Program-made: the position numbers and the translations under genes
Part shown: positions 10,868 through 21,651 of the stretch, piece by piece
How the letters are laid out: each line of letters begins with the position of its first letter
How positions within the stretch are numbered: position 1 is the first letter of the stretch
The notes under the pieces: generated by a model
Databases searched by the model: none
Seen by the model: only the letters and a program-made list of their open reading frames with translations
Told to the model about the DNA's origin: nothing
Source of the DNA: Vesta saturnalis
Lineage: Eukaryota > Arthropoda > Insecta > Coleoptera > Lampyridae
NCBI GenBank assembly: GCA_036346205.1
Contig: JARFJB010001945.1
Location: 3,334,001 to 3,398,000 of the forward strand
Reading direction: 5' to 3'
DNA: 64,000 nt

Positions 10868-11800
10868 ATGGTTACTTTAAATGTTCAAAATGTTGGCCGT
10901 TGGCAGCTAGACACATAACGGAACGAGCGGTCAACTTCAGTCAATGTTTCAATAGAGATTGCAGCACATTCCGTTGTAATCTCCTGGCAAAGTTCCTCTA
11001 TCGTAAGTTGCTTACGTCGATAGACTTGATCCTTCACAGTTCCTCACAAGTAAAAGTCCATAGGAGTTATACCTGGTGATCCTGTTGATAGAAGACCTCT
11101 TCATCAGCTCAATAAAGCGCACGTACACCTGGGAGAATTGTTGAGCGTAACTGGTAAATATCCCAGTGACAGTACTATCAAAGAACAGGGGCCCCACTAA
11201 GCCCCTAGATGATAGTCCACACCACACATGAACCCCAGGTAGATTGACCTCCTTATCGACATGAACATATGGATTTTACGGTGCCCAGAACACGCAACTA
11301 TGCCGATTCATTGTTCCATTAAGTTTAAAAACGGCCTCATCAGTCCACACTACCTATCACTATCATAAATTGTTGATCTTCAGTTATCATGTGTTGATAC
11401 CATTCGCAAAATTTCATTCAACGATCAGTATCGTCATCATTAATCGCGTGTAGTAGTCGTGGAATGCAAACTTTCTGCTTATCAGCTTTAAGAATTCGTC
11501 TTACACTGCTAGTTCCCACTTCACGTGCACATTTCGTAGTAGACTTCTGTGGAGAAACAACATACTTTTCCACCACGAGACCCGACGATTCATGACTTGC
11601 AGCTGCACGCCGTCTTCCCGATATTCCTTTGTGAATATCAGAAATCGTTCCTCAACCATGGATTTAATTGCTAAGCGGGTTGGGGGATCTGTTTGAAACT
11701 CCCGCCTCCACTGATGCTGCACTTCAACAGCATTATCAAACCTGATAAACTACTTCAGAATGGATTTTCGCTGCTGGAATGTCAATCGTCCACCAGCCAT
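10868..11800 (-). pseudogene. mariner-like transposase (DUF4817 type)
   Basis: The start codon is at 11800 (MAGGRLTFQQRKSIL). A helix-turn-helix region with WRREFQTDPPTRL follows, then the catalytic centre with a TDEAVFKLNG-type segment around 11320-11345 and VHVWCGLSSRGLVGP around 11190-11240. The characteristic C-terminal NGQHFEHLK lies near 10868-10900. Several frameshifts break it and the second catalytic block is poorly preserved, so it is inactive. Its sequence differs clearly from the elements at 7.2, 19.9, 32.5 and 36.8 kb, so it belongs to a separate lineage of the same group. Confidence 0.82.
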
Positions 11801-11978
11801 TTTCTTTCGTTTTGTTTTACAATCGTTCTCCTTACATTGTTGCATCTACAGCCATATGAGTAACGACATCTTTTAATGAAACATCATACTACACATTGTT
11901 GTCGTAATCCGATCTAAGTTCAACAAAAATTCGCAGATATAATCTGTTAAAGTGTGTATACATTTTTCTGACGGACTC

Positions 11979-12346
11979 GGTAGTTGTAATTTTTGTATTA
12001 AGCGTAATAGCCAACTCTTTTATAATTTAAATGTGATACATTTTAAGTCGCAATAAAGCGAAGTTTGTTTCCTTATCTAATGTCATGTTGTAAAACTACT
12101 TTAGGTGAAACAGTTGCGAATTTGCTCACATCAAACTTTCCACTGACGCATCCTGTTTTTGACACATTTTGTAAGAGTGATATGTATGACATAATTCCGG
12201 ATCAAGCTTTGCCAACCTAAAAATCTTCGTAACACGTTGCGTGAAGTAATGGCTATAATGACATCGGAGATGATGACGTCGCGTTTCTTAATATGTCTAT
12301 TAAAGAATCAAAATGAAAGCAAATTACAGAATAGTATATTGTACAA
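11979..12346. other. AT-rich DNA, no gene seen
   Basis: No domain-bearing frame, microsatellite or repeat recognised. It ends at the first hairpin beside the Crypton. Confidence 0.4.
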
Positions 12347-12451
12347 CAAGTGTTGAAAGGGCAAGATTTCACACGAGTTTGCAGGATTGGGCCACGAGCC
12401 GAAGGCGGGTGGCTTAAGCAAACGAGTGTGAAATCGACTTTTCAATACGTG
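12347..12451. repeat. hairpin left of the Crypton
   Basis: Inverted arms at about 12347-12382 and 12417-12451 share AGATTTCACACGAGTTTGC (read inverted on the right). A GC-rich inner stem GCCAC/GTGGC encloses a loop containing GAGCCGAAGGC. It is non-coding and fold-back in character. Confidence 0.75.
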
Positions 12452-12540
12452 TTTTACACGATACTTTTCCGACGACCACCATAAAAAAATCAAAAGTAGG
12501 TATATTATTTTATTGATTAAAGTTAATTGGTATTATTTTA

Positions 12541-13590
12541 TTAATTAAAGTTAATTGTGAAATTTTGACAGTTTTGGAAACGTATTGGTGCTAGAACCCG
12601 GTGGTTTTCTTCTGTAGATAAGACATTTTGAATTTTTTGCGCGGCACAACGATCTTCTGTAAGCACCTCAGGAACCACTAATGAAGTTTCACACAGCAGC
12701 GGCGACCTGGTACCAAAAGTGGATGCTGCAGCTTTTTCACGCAACGGCGGCTGTTTGGTGCCAGAAGTCGATGCTACTGCTTCAACAATGTGTTTAGAGA
12801 TTTCTATCTTTTTACTGATTGAGTCATTTACATAACCTTCAGCAGTCCCGCTGGACTGCCATCCGCCATGGCGTTTTAGGACTAGAAGGTCACCAGTTTT
12901 GTCAGCAACAATTGTTGCTGATGTTCTTGTGTATGTGTGTCCTGTATATGTTTCTGGGTTAGGCAGCTTCAAAAACTTGGCAATGTCTTGAACTATTTTG
13001 CCTAATTTGTTAATGCCCACATATTGTTTAGTACATTTTTCTTTTTGATAATTGATAAAGAATTTTTGATTCTTGTCAGTCATTGTTGAGGGTCGCAGAT
13101 TCATATATTTTTTACAGACACTATAAAAATTGTCTGAAATAACAAATTGCCTCGGTTTCTTAGTTTTGGTATAAGGCACATCAACAATTAATGCTGAATT
13201 CACATCTTTAACATTACCCAGTTTGACATTATAAATTTCACCTTTCCTCATGCATTAACAAACTCCAAAAATAAGGGCCGTCTAAAAATATTTGAGATTA
13301 CAAATTGAAATTCAAATGTCATGTTTACATACTTTTGTTAATAAAAACACTTCATCAGGAGCTGTTTCCAAAAATGTTTTGATGTCGTTATTAGTTAAAA
13401 CATTTGCTTTTTTTGGCACATAATTTACTGACTGCTTCTTTAACAGAGCTTTTAACTTGGGATACGGAGCAATGTTGACATCATGTTTTGTTATTAAGGT
13501 TCCTCGAAGCATGGAATATATTGACCACAATGTACTGGATTTATATTTTACACTGAGGTCGCCGAAATATTTTTATTCAAAGTTGGAACT
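12541..13590 (-). pseudogene. Crypton tyrosine recombinase, with one intron
   Basis: Cryptons are DNA transposons that move with a tyrosine recombinase. The N-terminal SAM-like DNA-binding domain is visible on the 5' exon (13333 to about 13590), with KYKSSTLWSIYSM and NNDIKTFLETAPDEVFLL. A 51 bp GT-AG intron (13332 down to 13282: donor GTATGT, acceptor TTTTTAG) keeps the frame and removes two in-frame stops. The catalytic exon (13281-12541) has the first Arg in MRKGEI, then GHTYTRTSAT, RHGGW and EGY with the Tyr nucleophile. Two defects are visible. A TAA at 13255-13257 lies just before MRKGEI, and Thr sits where the HxxR Arg is expected, although the next residue is Arg. The N-terminus is truncated upstream. 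The C-terminal tail (last ~85 residues) is Ser/Thr-rich and not family-conserved. Confidence 0.85.
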
Positions 13591-13660
13591 GTTTTACTTG
13601 GATATATTCGTCAGTTTCAGAATTCACAAATGACAAATGTCAAATTGCACTACCAATGGT

Positions 13661-13693
13661 GAAAATTTTAATTCATAATTAATTAAAATTTTC
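13661..13693. repeat. short AT-rich palindrome
   Basis: GAAAATTTTAATT is mirrored by AATTAAAATTTTC across a 7 bp centre. It lies just upstream of the Crypton coding sequence. Confidence 0.8.
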
Positions 13694-13822
13694 AACATCG
13701 CTGACAGCCAATCAGATTGATTGATTTTATATTTTACACAGTAACTCCCTCCATTCGCAATCTCCCACTTTCAGTAACAAAAAACGGTGCAGAATTCAAT
13801 ACATTTCATAGTGGTCGTCCGA

Positions 13823-13957
13823 AATAGTATATTAAGAAACAAGTTTCATAAGACGCGTTTTTATCGCATGAGTCCAAGTTTAGAAAACGACGGGGGAGTT
13901 TTCTAATGGACGAATGCGATAAAGGGTCTTATGAAACGATTTTCTTATACTATTTAT
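13823..13957. repeat. hairpin right of the Crypton
   Basis: Arms of about 60 bp pair almost throughout. Outer ends are AATAGTATA / TATACTATT-like, then GTTTCATAAGACGC / GTCTTATGAAAC, TATCGCAT / ATGCGATA, and TTAGAAAACGAC / GAGTTTTCTAA. The loop is only a few bases. Together with the hairpin at 12347-12451 it brackets the Crypton. Confidence 0.85.
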
Positions 13958-15094
13958 TCTATTTTGCGTATTTGTGTTGAAAATTTTGAAAAAATGTAAA
14001 TTCCATTTGTCACCTAATTTCATAATTTTGAATGTAGGTTGGCAACAGTGGTATTTGTTTGTTTGAGTTCGATACAAATATAGGGTATTAAAACTATTAT
14101 TTGTTACTAATTCACTTCAAACTACCTTATAAATATGTTCTCAATAGAAGTTGTATACTATACACATTATAATCGGAATAAAATTACACTATACTATGCA
14201 AACTTAATAATTCACACTCAAGTGAAGTTAACAAGGTTAATTGAGGGTTATATTTTACGCAAAAGATGTAATCGGCTTAATCTGAAAGCATATTGACGCT
14301 TTTTCTTGAAAGATAATAAAAAAGAGAAATCGTCCATATTCGGTTTTGGTCATCTTAATCATTGCAATACATTAATCAGGAATAATTCAATACAAAGGAT
14401 ATATACACATTTCAAATCAGAATAGGTTATGTTACATATACGTTTACATACATCAATAAAGAACTTCATTAGTGTACATGCCAACATCAAGAAAAAAAAT
14501 GTTAGGTTACTAAACTTTAAAGTCAAACATTAAAACACCCGTTTGAGTGTCATAATGTACATATTAAACACGCAAAATAGAAAAAAAAGTATTTAAACAC
14601 TTCAAAATTTATACAAATAATTGAAAGGTATTTAAAAAAATACTTAAAAAATAAATATATTAAAAAGCAATAATCAACTAATCGACATTTAAATTTAATT
14701 TTCAAACAAAATATCTGCAGCCCAGTTGATTTGAGCATCATTTACAATGCAATTTACTAATAAATAACTTACCTTTCTATAGCGAGAAGAAATTGTAAGT
14801 ATGAAATTGTAAATGATTATTGCACATAATAAATTACTTATCTTTTGTGGTTTTAATCGTGTATTTCTCTATCTATATTTTATATAAATTTATACGTTTC
14901 GATAACAATTACAGTTGTCGTCCTCAGTAAATGTTAATATCCTTAAGAAAGATGTCAAAACCAATTTATAAAATATAAAAATTGAAAACGCAAATAATAA
15001 GCCTACAATGAATATTCAGTTTTATAATCGTATAAAGCCAACTATGGAATCTAATTTTAGTAAAGAAGAACCAGACCTTAATTAATTAAATATT
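13958..15094. other. AT-rich DNA, no gene seen
   Basis: It contains the second copy of the dispersed ATAAATTACTTATCTTTT motif (14819-14846). No coding signal was recognised. Confidence 0.45.
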
Positions 15095-15480
15095 ATTGGG
15101 GACGGAAAGTCCAACGTGTTTCAATCCCTCCCTAAGGGGACGGCGGGCTGTTTCTGCTTTCCAAGTTACTTCACCCATCGTCATATACTCCCAACGTTAA
15201 GTGTGTGTGCATGGTGGGATTAAGGATAGGATCGGAAGGAACGGAATCAGGGTTCTGAGGGGGAAGATACTACCCCATCATTCGCCTAAATAGCAACAAA
15301 TGATGCGGGTATACGCAGTGACCATTCCGCTAAATGTGTATGAGTAAAATCCCCTGCAAGGACCTCCCGAATGCCATGCCGAACGTGTTATCACAAACCT
15401 ACTAGCTGGGTTAAATATTATTAAACTGGCTTGAAAATAGCAAATCAGAACACCCTTTAACGGACGAAAGCTAACATTGA
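15095..15480. other. GC-richer unidentified segment
   Basis: This block is clearly less AT-rich than its surroundings (for example CTAAGGGGACGGCGGGCTG and AGTAAAATCCCCTGCAAGG). It is probably part of an unrecognised transposable element, such as a LINE untranslated region. I found no convincing protein. Confidence 0.3.
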
Positions 15481-15727
15481 ACAATATCAATCAAAGAACA
15501 ACAAAGTGTAAAGTTGTGAAAAACTTTAATTTGAAATTGATAAAACCATTCACAAATAGAAATTTGACGTACCAATTAAAGATCTAGTCAAATCTATCAA
15601 AGGAATCGTTTTTGGTTAATAGTTGTAATTGTCATTGTACAGTGAAAACACAATGTAGCACATTTAAGACGACTTTAATTTTAACTACATATGTTAATCA
15701 TTATAGTGCTGTGGTAACTTAATATTA

Positions 15728-16080
15728 TTATCTAATTCGTAAAGCATTTACTTCAGGGTCTAGGAAAAACACAGCAAAAAACTTAGATATACCGAAAGCT
15801 AAAATTAAGACGTGCCATTGTAATTTTTTTTCTTTATAAGAATTGCAAAACCTGTTTAAGCGTCGATTTTCTTCTTGTCTATTGAAATTATTTGGATGTT
15901 TATATATCTCAATAGCTTCACGTTGTAAACAAACATAATAACCTTGTTTGTCTTTACGACATTTCCATATTATCAAATTGAATGTCATAAAATTATTTAA
16001 AGCATGCTTAACTACTGCAGATTTCTCTGGTCGACCTAATCTACAAAATCTCATAGGTTCTTTACGTCTTATATCAAAGC
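15728..16080 (-). pseudogene. Penelope-like endonuclease C-terminal fragment
   Basis: The minus-strand frame encodes RLGRPEKSAVVKHAL, then REAIEIYKHPNNFNRQEE. These are two conserved blocks that follow the GIY-YIG core in many PLE and related GIY-YIG retroelement proteins. The core itself is not visible. The sequence between the blocks and the C-terminal ~30 residues look randomised. It differs from the PLEs elsewhere in the window and so represents a second PLE lineage. Confidence 0.6.
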
Positions 16081-16769
16081 TGCGTTTTGTAGTTGTAGTT
16101 TAAAAATAGTCCTAATACCATGATTAACTGGGATTTTTTCAATTTTATCTGCAATGTTAGTGATTTAGTTATTAAAGGAAGAAGAGCAGTACCAACATTA
16201 GGCATTAGTTTTTCTTTATGGTTATGTCTAGCAGTTGTAATAACCTTATCATTATCTTTACGCTTGCACCATAATTTGATTAACTTTAGTATTTTGTTAA
16301 ATTTGTTCTTTGATTATAACATTTTTCACCGTTAGTGTTCTGATTTTTCATCTTCAAGGCAGTTTAATAATATTTAGTTTACTAAGGAACTAGTTATTAT
16401 TAACTAAACCTAGGTCCATAGTTGCTTTATACCTTATACCTATAAAATATAAATACAAAAATAAGTAATATATTAAATTATAAGTAGTTTATTTCTTAAC
16501 TTAACCCCTTTTTGTGGATAAGAATTTAAATTCACAAAGTGATTAGCGCAACATTGCAAAGTAATGCAACTGGTCGTATAACGAAGAAGAGGACGTTTGG
16601 ATAACGTTTGAAAAATACACGAAGTAAGGGTCTTCTTCATTCTTAATGTATTTACGTCCTTTTTCTTCCTTCTCGCCCTCGCTGTCTTCCTATCGGATTG
16701 AAAGTTCAAAATTACAAGTTACAAAAAACATGGCTGTGGTTTCTAGCGTAATAAATACCGGATGTAAAA
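16081..16769. other. AT-rich DNA, no gene seen
   Basis: No domain-bearing frame recognised between the PLE fragment and the LINE. Confidence 0.4.
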
Positions 16770-19592
16770 TCCTGCCCCATTCTGATTTCAGTGAGGCAGG
16801 GCCAAAGTGACATTCTCTTGAACAATCACAACCTAACATTTTGTTTCTATCTGAAACCCAAGTCTCCTCTGAAATCTCAAATTCACCGGACTTGCATACC
16901 CCTAATACAACCTTCACTCTAACTATATAAAGGAGGTGTATGTGACTATATCAAGGACAGCATTGCTTGTAAAATAAAAATTTCAACGTGATTTGGTTCA
17001 AACATTCTGGTCCTAAATTTGTGAAATTTTATTGTTCCACCTATAGGTCTCCTAATGACAGTAATTTTCCAGAATTTTTCCATTAACTTAGTTTGAAAGT
17101 TGACTATCTTCTGTCTGAGTTTCCATCTTGCGATATCTCAATTGTAGGAGATTTCAATGTTCATAACTCTAATTGGCTTCAATTTTGATCTACTACTGAT
17201 CCAGCTGGTCATAGTGTAGAAACATTTGCTATTGCTTGTGATCTCACACAAATGGTTTCTGAATCCACTAGAATCTCTGCCTAGCCATATTCCACATCTT
17301 CTAGATCTCTTCCTTACATCAAATCCACTTGTTTATAAAACTTCCATTCTTTTTCCTCTAGGTCTATCTGACCATTGCCTAATAGAAATAATTTCTACTG
17401 CCCCGAATTCCGCTGTTATTCACCGCAACACCAATAGAACTTTGTGGTGTTTTAGGTCTGCTAGATGGAGTGACTTACCAGACCTATTTGCAATCTTTCC
17501 ATACCGTAAATATTGTTTTACGTCGTCCTCTTCTTCGGACATTGATCTTTCAGTATCTGAAGTCATCATCATGGACATAGAGTTACACATTCCCAAAAAA
17601 CAGAATTGTATACGCCATTTACGTTCCCAGAACTGGTTCAATAAGGCTTCTGCTGATGCAATATCTTTGAAAAGTAAATCTTATATTAAATGGAAATCTA
17701 ATAAAACGGTCGAGAGTCATGCAGAATACGTTGGTGCTAGACATATCTGCAAAAGTGTCATCACTAAAGCTAAAGAATTGTTTGAACAACGAAAATGAAA
17801 TGAACTAGCTACATCTCCTTGAGGCAGTCGTAAATTTTGGTCTTTAGCTAAAGCCATTAGTGAAAACTTTGGTACATCTTCATTTCCCCCCTGACATCTT
17901 TTGACGGATTTGTAGTTGCTGATCCTGTAGACAAAGCATATGTTTTTGTGAATTTATTTGCATCAAATGCGTGTCTTAGTGATTCTGGAAAAGATGTGCC
18001 CCTAGTCAGCTCTTCTTCATACGCTATGAAACCGATTCAGTTTTGATACAAGCTCCTAGAATACATTATCAGTAGGCTTGATTTTAATAAGGCGACTGCC
18101 CCGGTACGGTATCCCAGCTATTGTTTTAAAGAAATGTTGCCCCGAACTAGTACCAATCCTATCTAAGCTCTATTCGATCTCCATGTCTTCTGGGGAAGTT
18201 CATGGAAGTTGGCAAATGTTCAACCTATCCCTAAAAAAGGGGATAAGACCGATCCCTCAAACTACCGACCAATTACCATCACTTCCATATTATCTAAAAT
18301 CATCAATCAGCAACTGCTCTTGTTCCTTGAAACTAATAAACTCCTTAGTGACGACCAATACGTGTTTAGGAAAAATCGTTCAACAGGTGATCTTTCATAT
18401 GTGACCTAAGTTTGGAACAATACATTAGAACAATCCGATGAAACAGTTGTAGTCGCTTTAGATACGTCAAAGGCATTTGACCAAGTTTGGCATAAGTGTT
18501 TACTTGCCAAACTCACCTCGTTTGGAATAAATGATATGCTCATCAACTGGGTTTCTAGTTTGCTTGATAAAAGACGAATACTGTCGTTGTTGATGGCTGT
18601 TTTTCAAAACAAGTTTGCATTAACGCGGGCGTGCCACACGGATCAGTTATAGTGTCTACACTTTTCCTGCTATACATAAATGACCTTATTTCTTCAACAA
18701 CTAATCCGATCCATTGCTTTGCTGACGATAGCACTCTTCACTGTAGTTAATCTCAGTCTGCTCATAATGTTAATCTACCTTCTATATCTCAAGACATTAA
18801 AGCTAAAATGGCAAATTCAATTAACAAAGACATGCAATGTATTCCCGAATGGGAAGCAATAATCTAGTTAGATTTAATGATAAGAAAACTCAGTGTTGCC
18901 TTGTGTCCGCCAAAAAAGATTGATTATTTCCTGTTGTAAGTATGAATGACTGTATCTTCAAATCTATCATAAGTTGACCTTCTTCTGTTAGCTACTAAAA
19001 CAGCTGCTCGTAAAACAGGTTTTTGTACAGATCTAAGCAGTACTTTACTTCCCGACAACTCTTTCTGCTGTATAAGGCCTAAATTCGACCTCATCTAGAA
19101 TATAATTCTCACCTCTGGGTTGGTGCTCCCCAACACGCTCTCGATATCGCTGATCGTATCCAATGAGAGCGATTAGGTTTATAAATGACCCGTTCTTGAC
19201 TTCTGATATACAGTCAGTTCTTTCTTTGTATTATCGGCATTACAATGGCTTAATTGGGCTGCTGAATTACATTCTTTGATACTATCTCGGCCTACCTTTG
19301 CTAGGAATACTCGGTTCGCTCATTCACATCATCAGTATGCAGTACAAATATCCACCAGTCGTACCAAACGGGCGCAATCCACATTCCTCTACACGAGTTC
19401 TAAACTCAGGAATGATCTCCCTAGTTCCTAGTTTCCTCTCATTTATGATATGAAAAAATTTAAGGTAGCTGTTCAAGGGCACCTCTTGGCCATTCAAAGT
19501 CCCTCTATCCATCCTCCTAAGTGTTGCTTAGTGTTTTAGTACGATAGGCCAAATTGAGCATGTTCAGATCCACAGTTATTAAAAAAAAAAGA
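16770..19592 (+). pseudogene. LINE retrotransposon (CR1/Jockey-like ORF2)
   Basis: The apurinic endonuclease comes first: PNILFLSETQ near 16835-16865, GDFNVHN near 17150 and GLSDHCLIEI near 17362. The reverse transcriptase follows: PIPKKGDKTDPSNYRPI near 18230-18275, DTSKAFDQVWHK near 18460-18500, GVPHGS-type near 18635 and CFADDSTLHC near 18715-18745. A C-terminal region follows (RPHLEYNSHLWVGAPQH near 19085-19135; RLWNDLPSS-like near 19400), and a short A-run at 19579-19592. The enzyme would nick DNA and copy its own RNA. Numerous stops and frameshifts make this a dead copy, 5'-truncated with no ORF1 seen. The clade is inferred from the ADDS and SKAFD style and is not certain. Confidence 0.85.
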
Positions 19593-19910
19593 ACTAAGGT
19601 GCTAAGAATTTAGTAATTACTACGCTGGGTGTATTCACAATGTTTAAAAAATAACCGTTGGAGTATGTAAAGCTGTGACTTACGTTACGTGATAGATTGC
19701 GATACTTGTATTAAACATTGTAAGCAATGAAGAAACTCTCAGCTTCTGCTTTTAAGGGTTGTGGTTGAGGGAAATTGCAGTTCAGAAAACTAAATGTATT
19801 TATATACCGCGTTCAGTACGGAGTGAGACTATTTTCATACCTGATCTAATTATAAATACCTGAAATAAGGTACGTTGATTTTGTCAAACAATTAACCAGC
19901 ATTTACTATA
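19593..19910. other. AT-rich DNA, no gene seen
   Basis: Nothing recognised between the LINE 3' end and the next transposon. Confidence 0.4.
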
Positions 19911-21651
19911 TAGTGCGTTCGTAAAGTAGCGGATTAATTCAATTAAAATTTTAATGGGAGTTTAGGAAGAAAACGGTCGGATACGTCGATTTTTATTTTT
20001 AATTTAGAATTCCTTTACGTAGAATGAAATATACAGGGCGTGTCAAGAAAAAGATATGACGTGTTTATTGTTTTGATAGGCGACAGCATTGTTATTGTGA
20101 GTTTATCTAGTAACTACTTTACCGTTAGTTTGTGAAATAGGAGAAAATTCAGCGAAAGCGAAAGAATGGAAATCCTGAGCATACTTGGTTTCGGAGATAG
20201 GTCGCCAACTCAATCAGAAGTGGTTTAGTTGTTTAATGGAACTCACCCTGAACGACCGTCCATTAGCCAAAGCATGGTAAGCAGAGTTGAGCCGAAATTT
20301 CGGGAATTTGGACGCGTTATGAGAAAATCTGATCGAAAGTCGATAAGTGAAGAAGATCAGTGGAGCATTGTGTTAGCAGTGCAAGATAATTCTAATACCA
20401 CCATTACAGACACGGCTAATAATAGTAGTGTGGCGCGATCTACTGTGTGTAAAGTGTTGAAAAGAGAGAAGTTTCATCCCTACAAGATATGCTTGCTTCA
20501 CGAGCTGTCGGAAGATTTTGATCGGCGAAATGATTTTTTTTAACAAATGCAACAATTATGTTATGAACAATTTTGTAAAATGAATATATTTTTCCGGTGA
20601 TGCAACAATTACTTTAAACGGCCATGTGGACAGACAAAATTGTCGTTATTGGGAAGCCGAAAATCCTCATTGGTTCACGGAATCACACCCAAAGCCCTCA
20701 AAAATTGAATGTTTGGAGCGGCATAGTTGACGGAAGAGTTGTAGGTTCTTACTTCTTCGAGGATACTATCACTGGTGGTAGAGATTTAGACTTTAGATGG
20801 AGCGCCACCACACTACGGTTTAGAGTGTCCAGCCAGATCGCCAATCCTCTAGAATACTTCTTGTGGGGATACTTAAAAAGTAAAGTATACGCAACGCGGC
20901 CGGCCAATTTAGAATACTTAAGAGCTCAAATTCGCCAATAAATTAGAAACATTACCGCAGATGTCATCGACAACGTTCAAAAATCGTTTCTTAATCGCCT
21001 TGGCTATTGTCAGATTGTTAACTGTGGTCAATTGGAACATTTAATTTAAATTAGTGGAATCATTTTACAACTAAATTAGGCCTAACCCCAAAAACTTGTC
21101 TGTTTCAAAATATATTTTATTAAAAAAATCATTTGAATATTTCTTATTAGAAATGATACGCGGTATCCATTTAGGTACGATTTTTTCTTCTAAGCTACCC
21201 TGTATAACACAATCAAACCTTACATTGAAAGAATCTCTGAAATAAGCTGAACTCAAATTTGAAATAACACACAGGGTGTCCCATTTAAAAAATCTATGTT
21301 TGGTTCACCCTGTATAACCTAAAATAATTTTAAAACATGCACCTCAGTTCTTTCAAATAAAGGAGATATCGTACGCGGACGCAAGTTTGGAACAATCTGT
21401 ATTAACATCATACATACGTACCTTGTCGTACGTAAAAAGATGTACTCTTTCAAATTCTGCAATAAAAAATGGGGGTTGACATTTAAAAAAAATGGGAATG
21501 ACGTTATATCCTTTTGTTGACACACCCTGTATATTTCACTTTTACGTAAAAAAATCTAAATTGAAAATAAAAATCGACGGGTCCGAGCGTTTTCTTCCTA
21601 AACTCCCATTCGAATTTTAATTGCATTTATCCGCTACTTTACGAACGCACT
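19911..21651 (+). mobile_element. mariner-like transposon with ~150 bp TIRs
   Basis: Inverted ends AGTGCGTTCGTAAAGTAGCG (19912 onward; mirrored at the right end) continue for about 150 bp. An internal TATACAGGGYGTGTCAA lies in both arms (about 20029 and 21533). TA/TATA flanks both ends. A plus-strand transposase pseudogene lies inside. Confidence 0.85.
20166..21049 (+). pseudogene. mariner-like transposase (DUF4817 type)
   Basis: It begins MEILSILGFGDRSPTQSEVV and continues through the HTH region (HPERPSISQSMVSRVEPKF). Then comes a second DNA-binding stretch, TVCKVLKREKFHPYKI, and the HELSEDFDRRNDF block. A catalytic-domain remnant follows (NVWSGIVDGRVVGSYFF around 20705-20755). A join then skips most of the middle of the DDE fold and resumes at EYFLWGYLKSKVYATRP (about 20850-20905) and the C-terminus GQLEHLI. 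There is an internal stop after about 21 codons plus frameshifts and a catalytic-core deletion, so it is non-functional. Confidence 0.85.

Larger units (their letters stand above)
9707..11978 (-). mobile_element. mariner-like transposon with nested tRNA-like array
   Basis: The termini are 32 bp perfect inverted repeats starting GAGTCCGTCAGAAAAATG (9707-9738 and 11947-11978). A minus-strand transposase pseudogene fills the right half. The left half is occupied by a tandem array of tRNA-like repeats that must have been inserted into the element. Confidence 0.85.

Noticed and set aside
20029..21533. A second, separate transposon nested exactly inside the 19911-21651 element because of internal TACAGGG ends
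   Set aside because: The inverted arms run without a break through the TACAGGG motif on both sides, so a single element with long TIRs explains the data better. A symmetrical nested insertion is not excluded.
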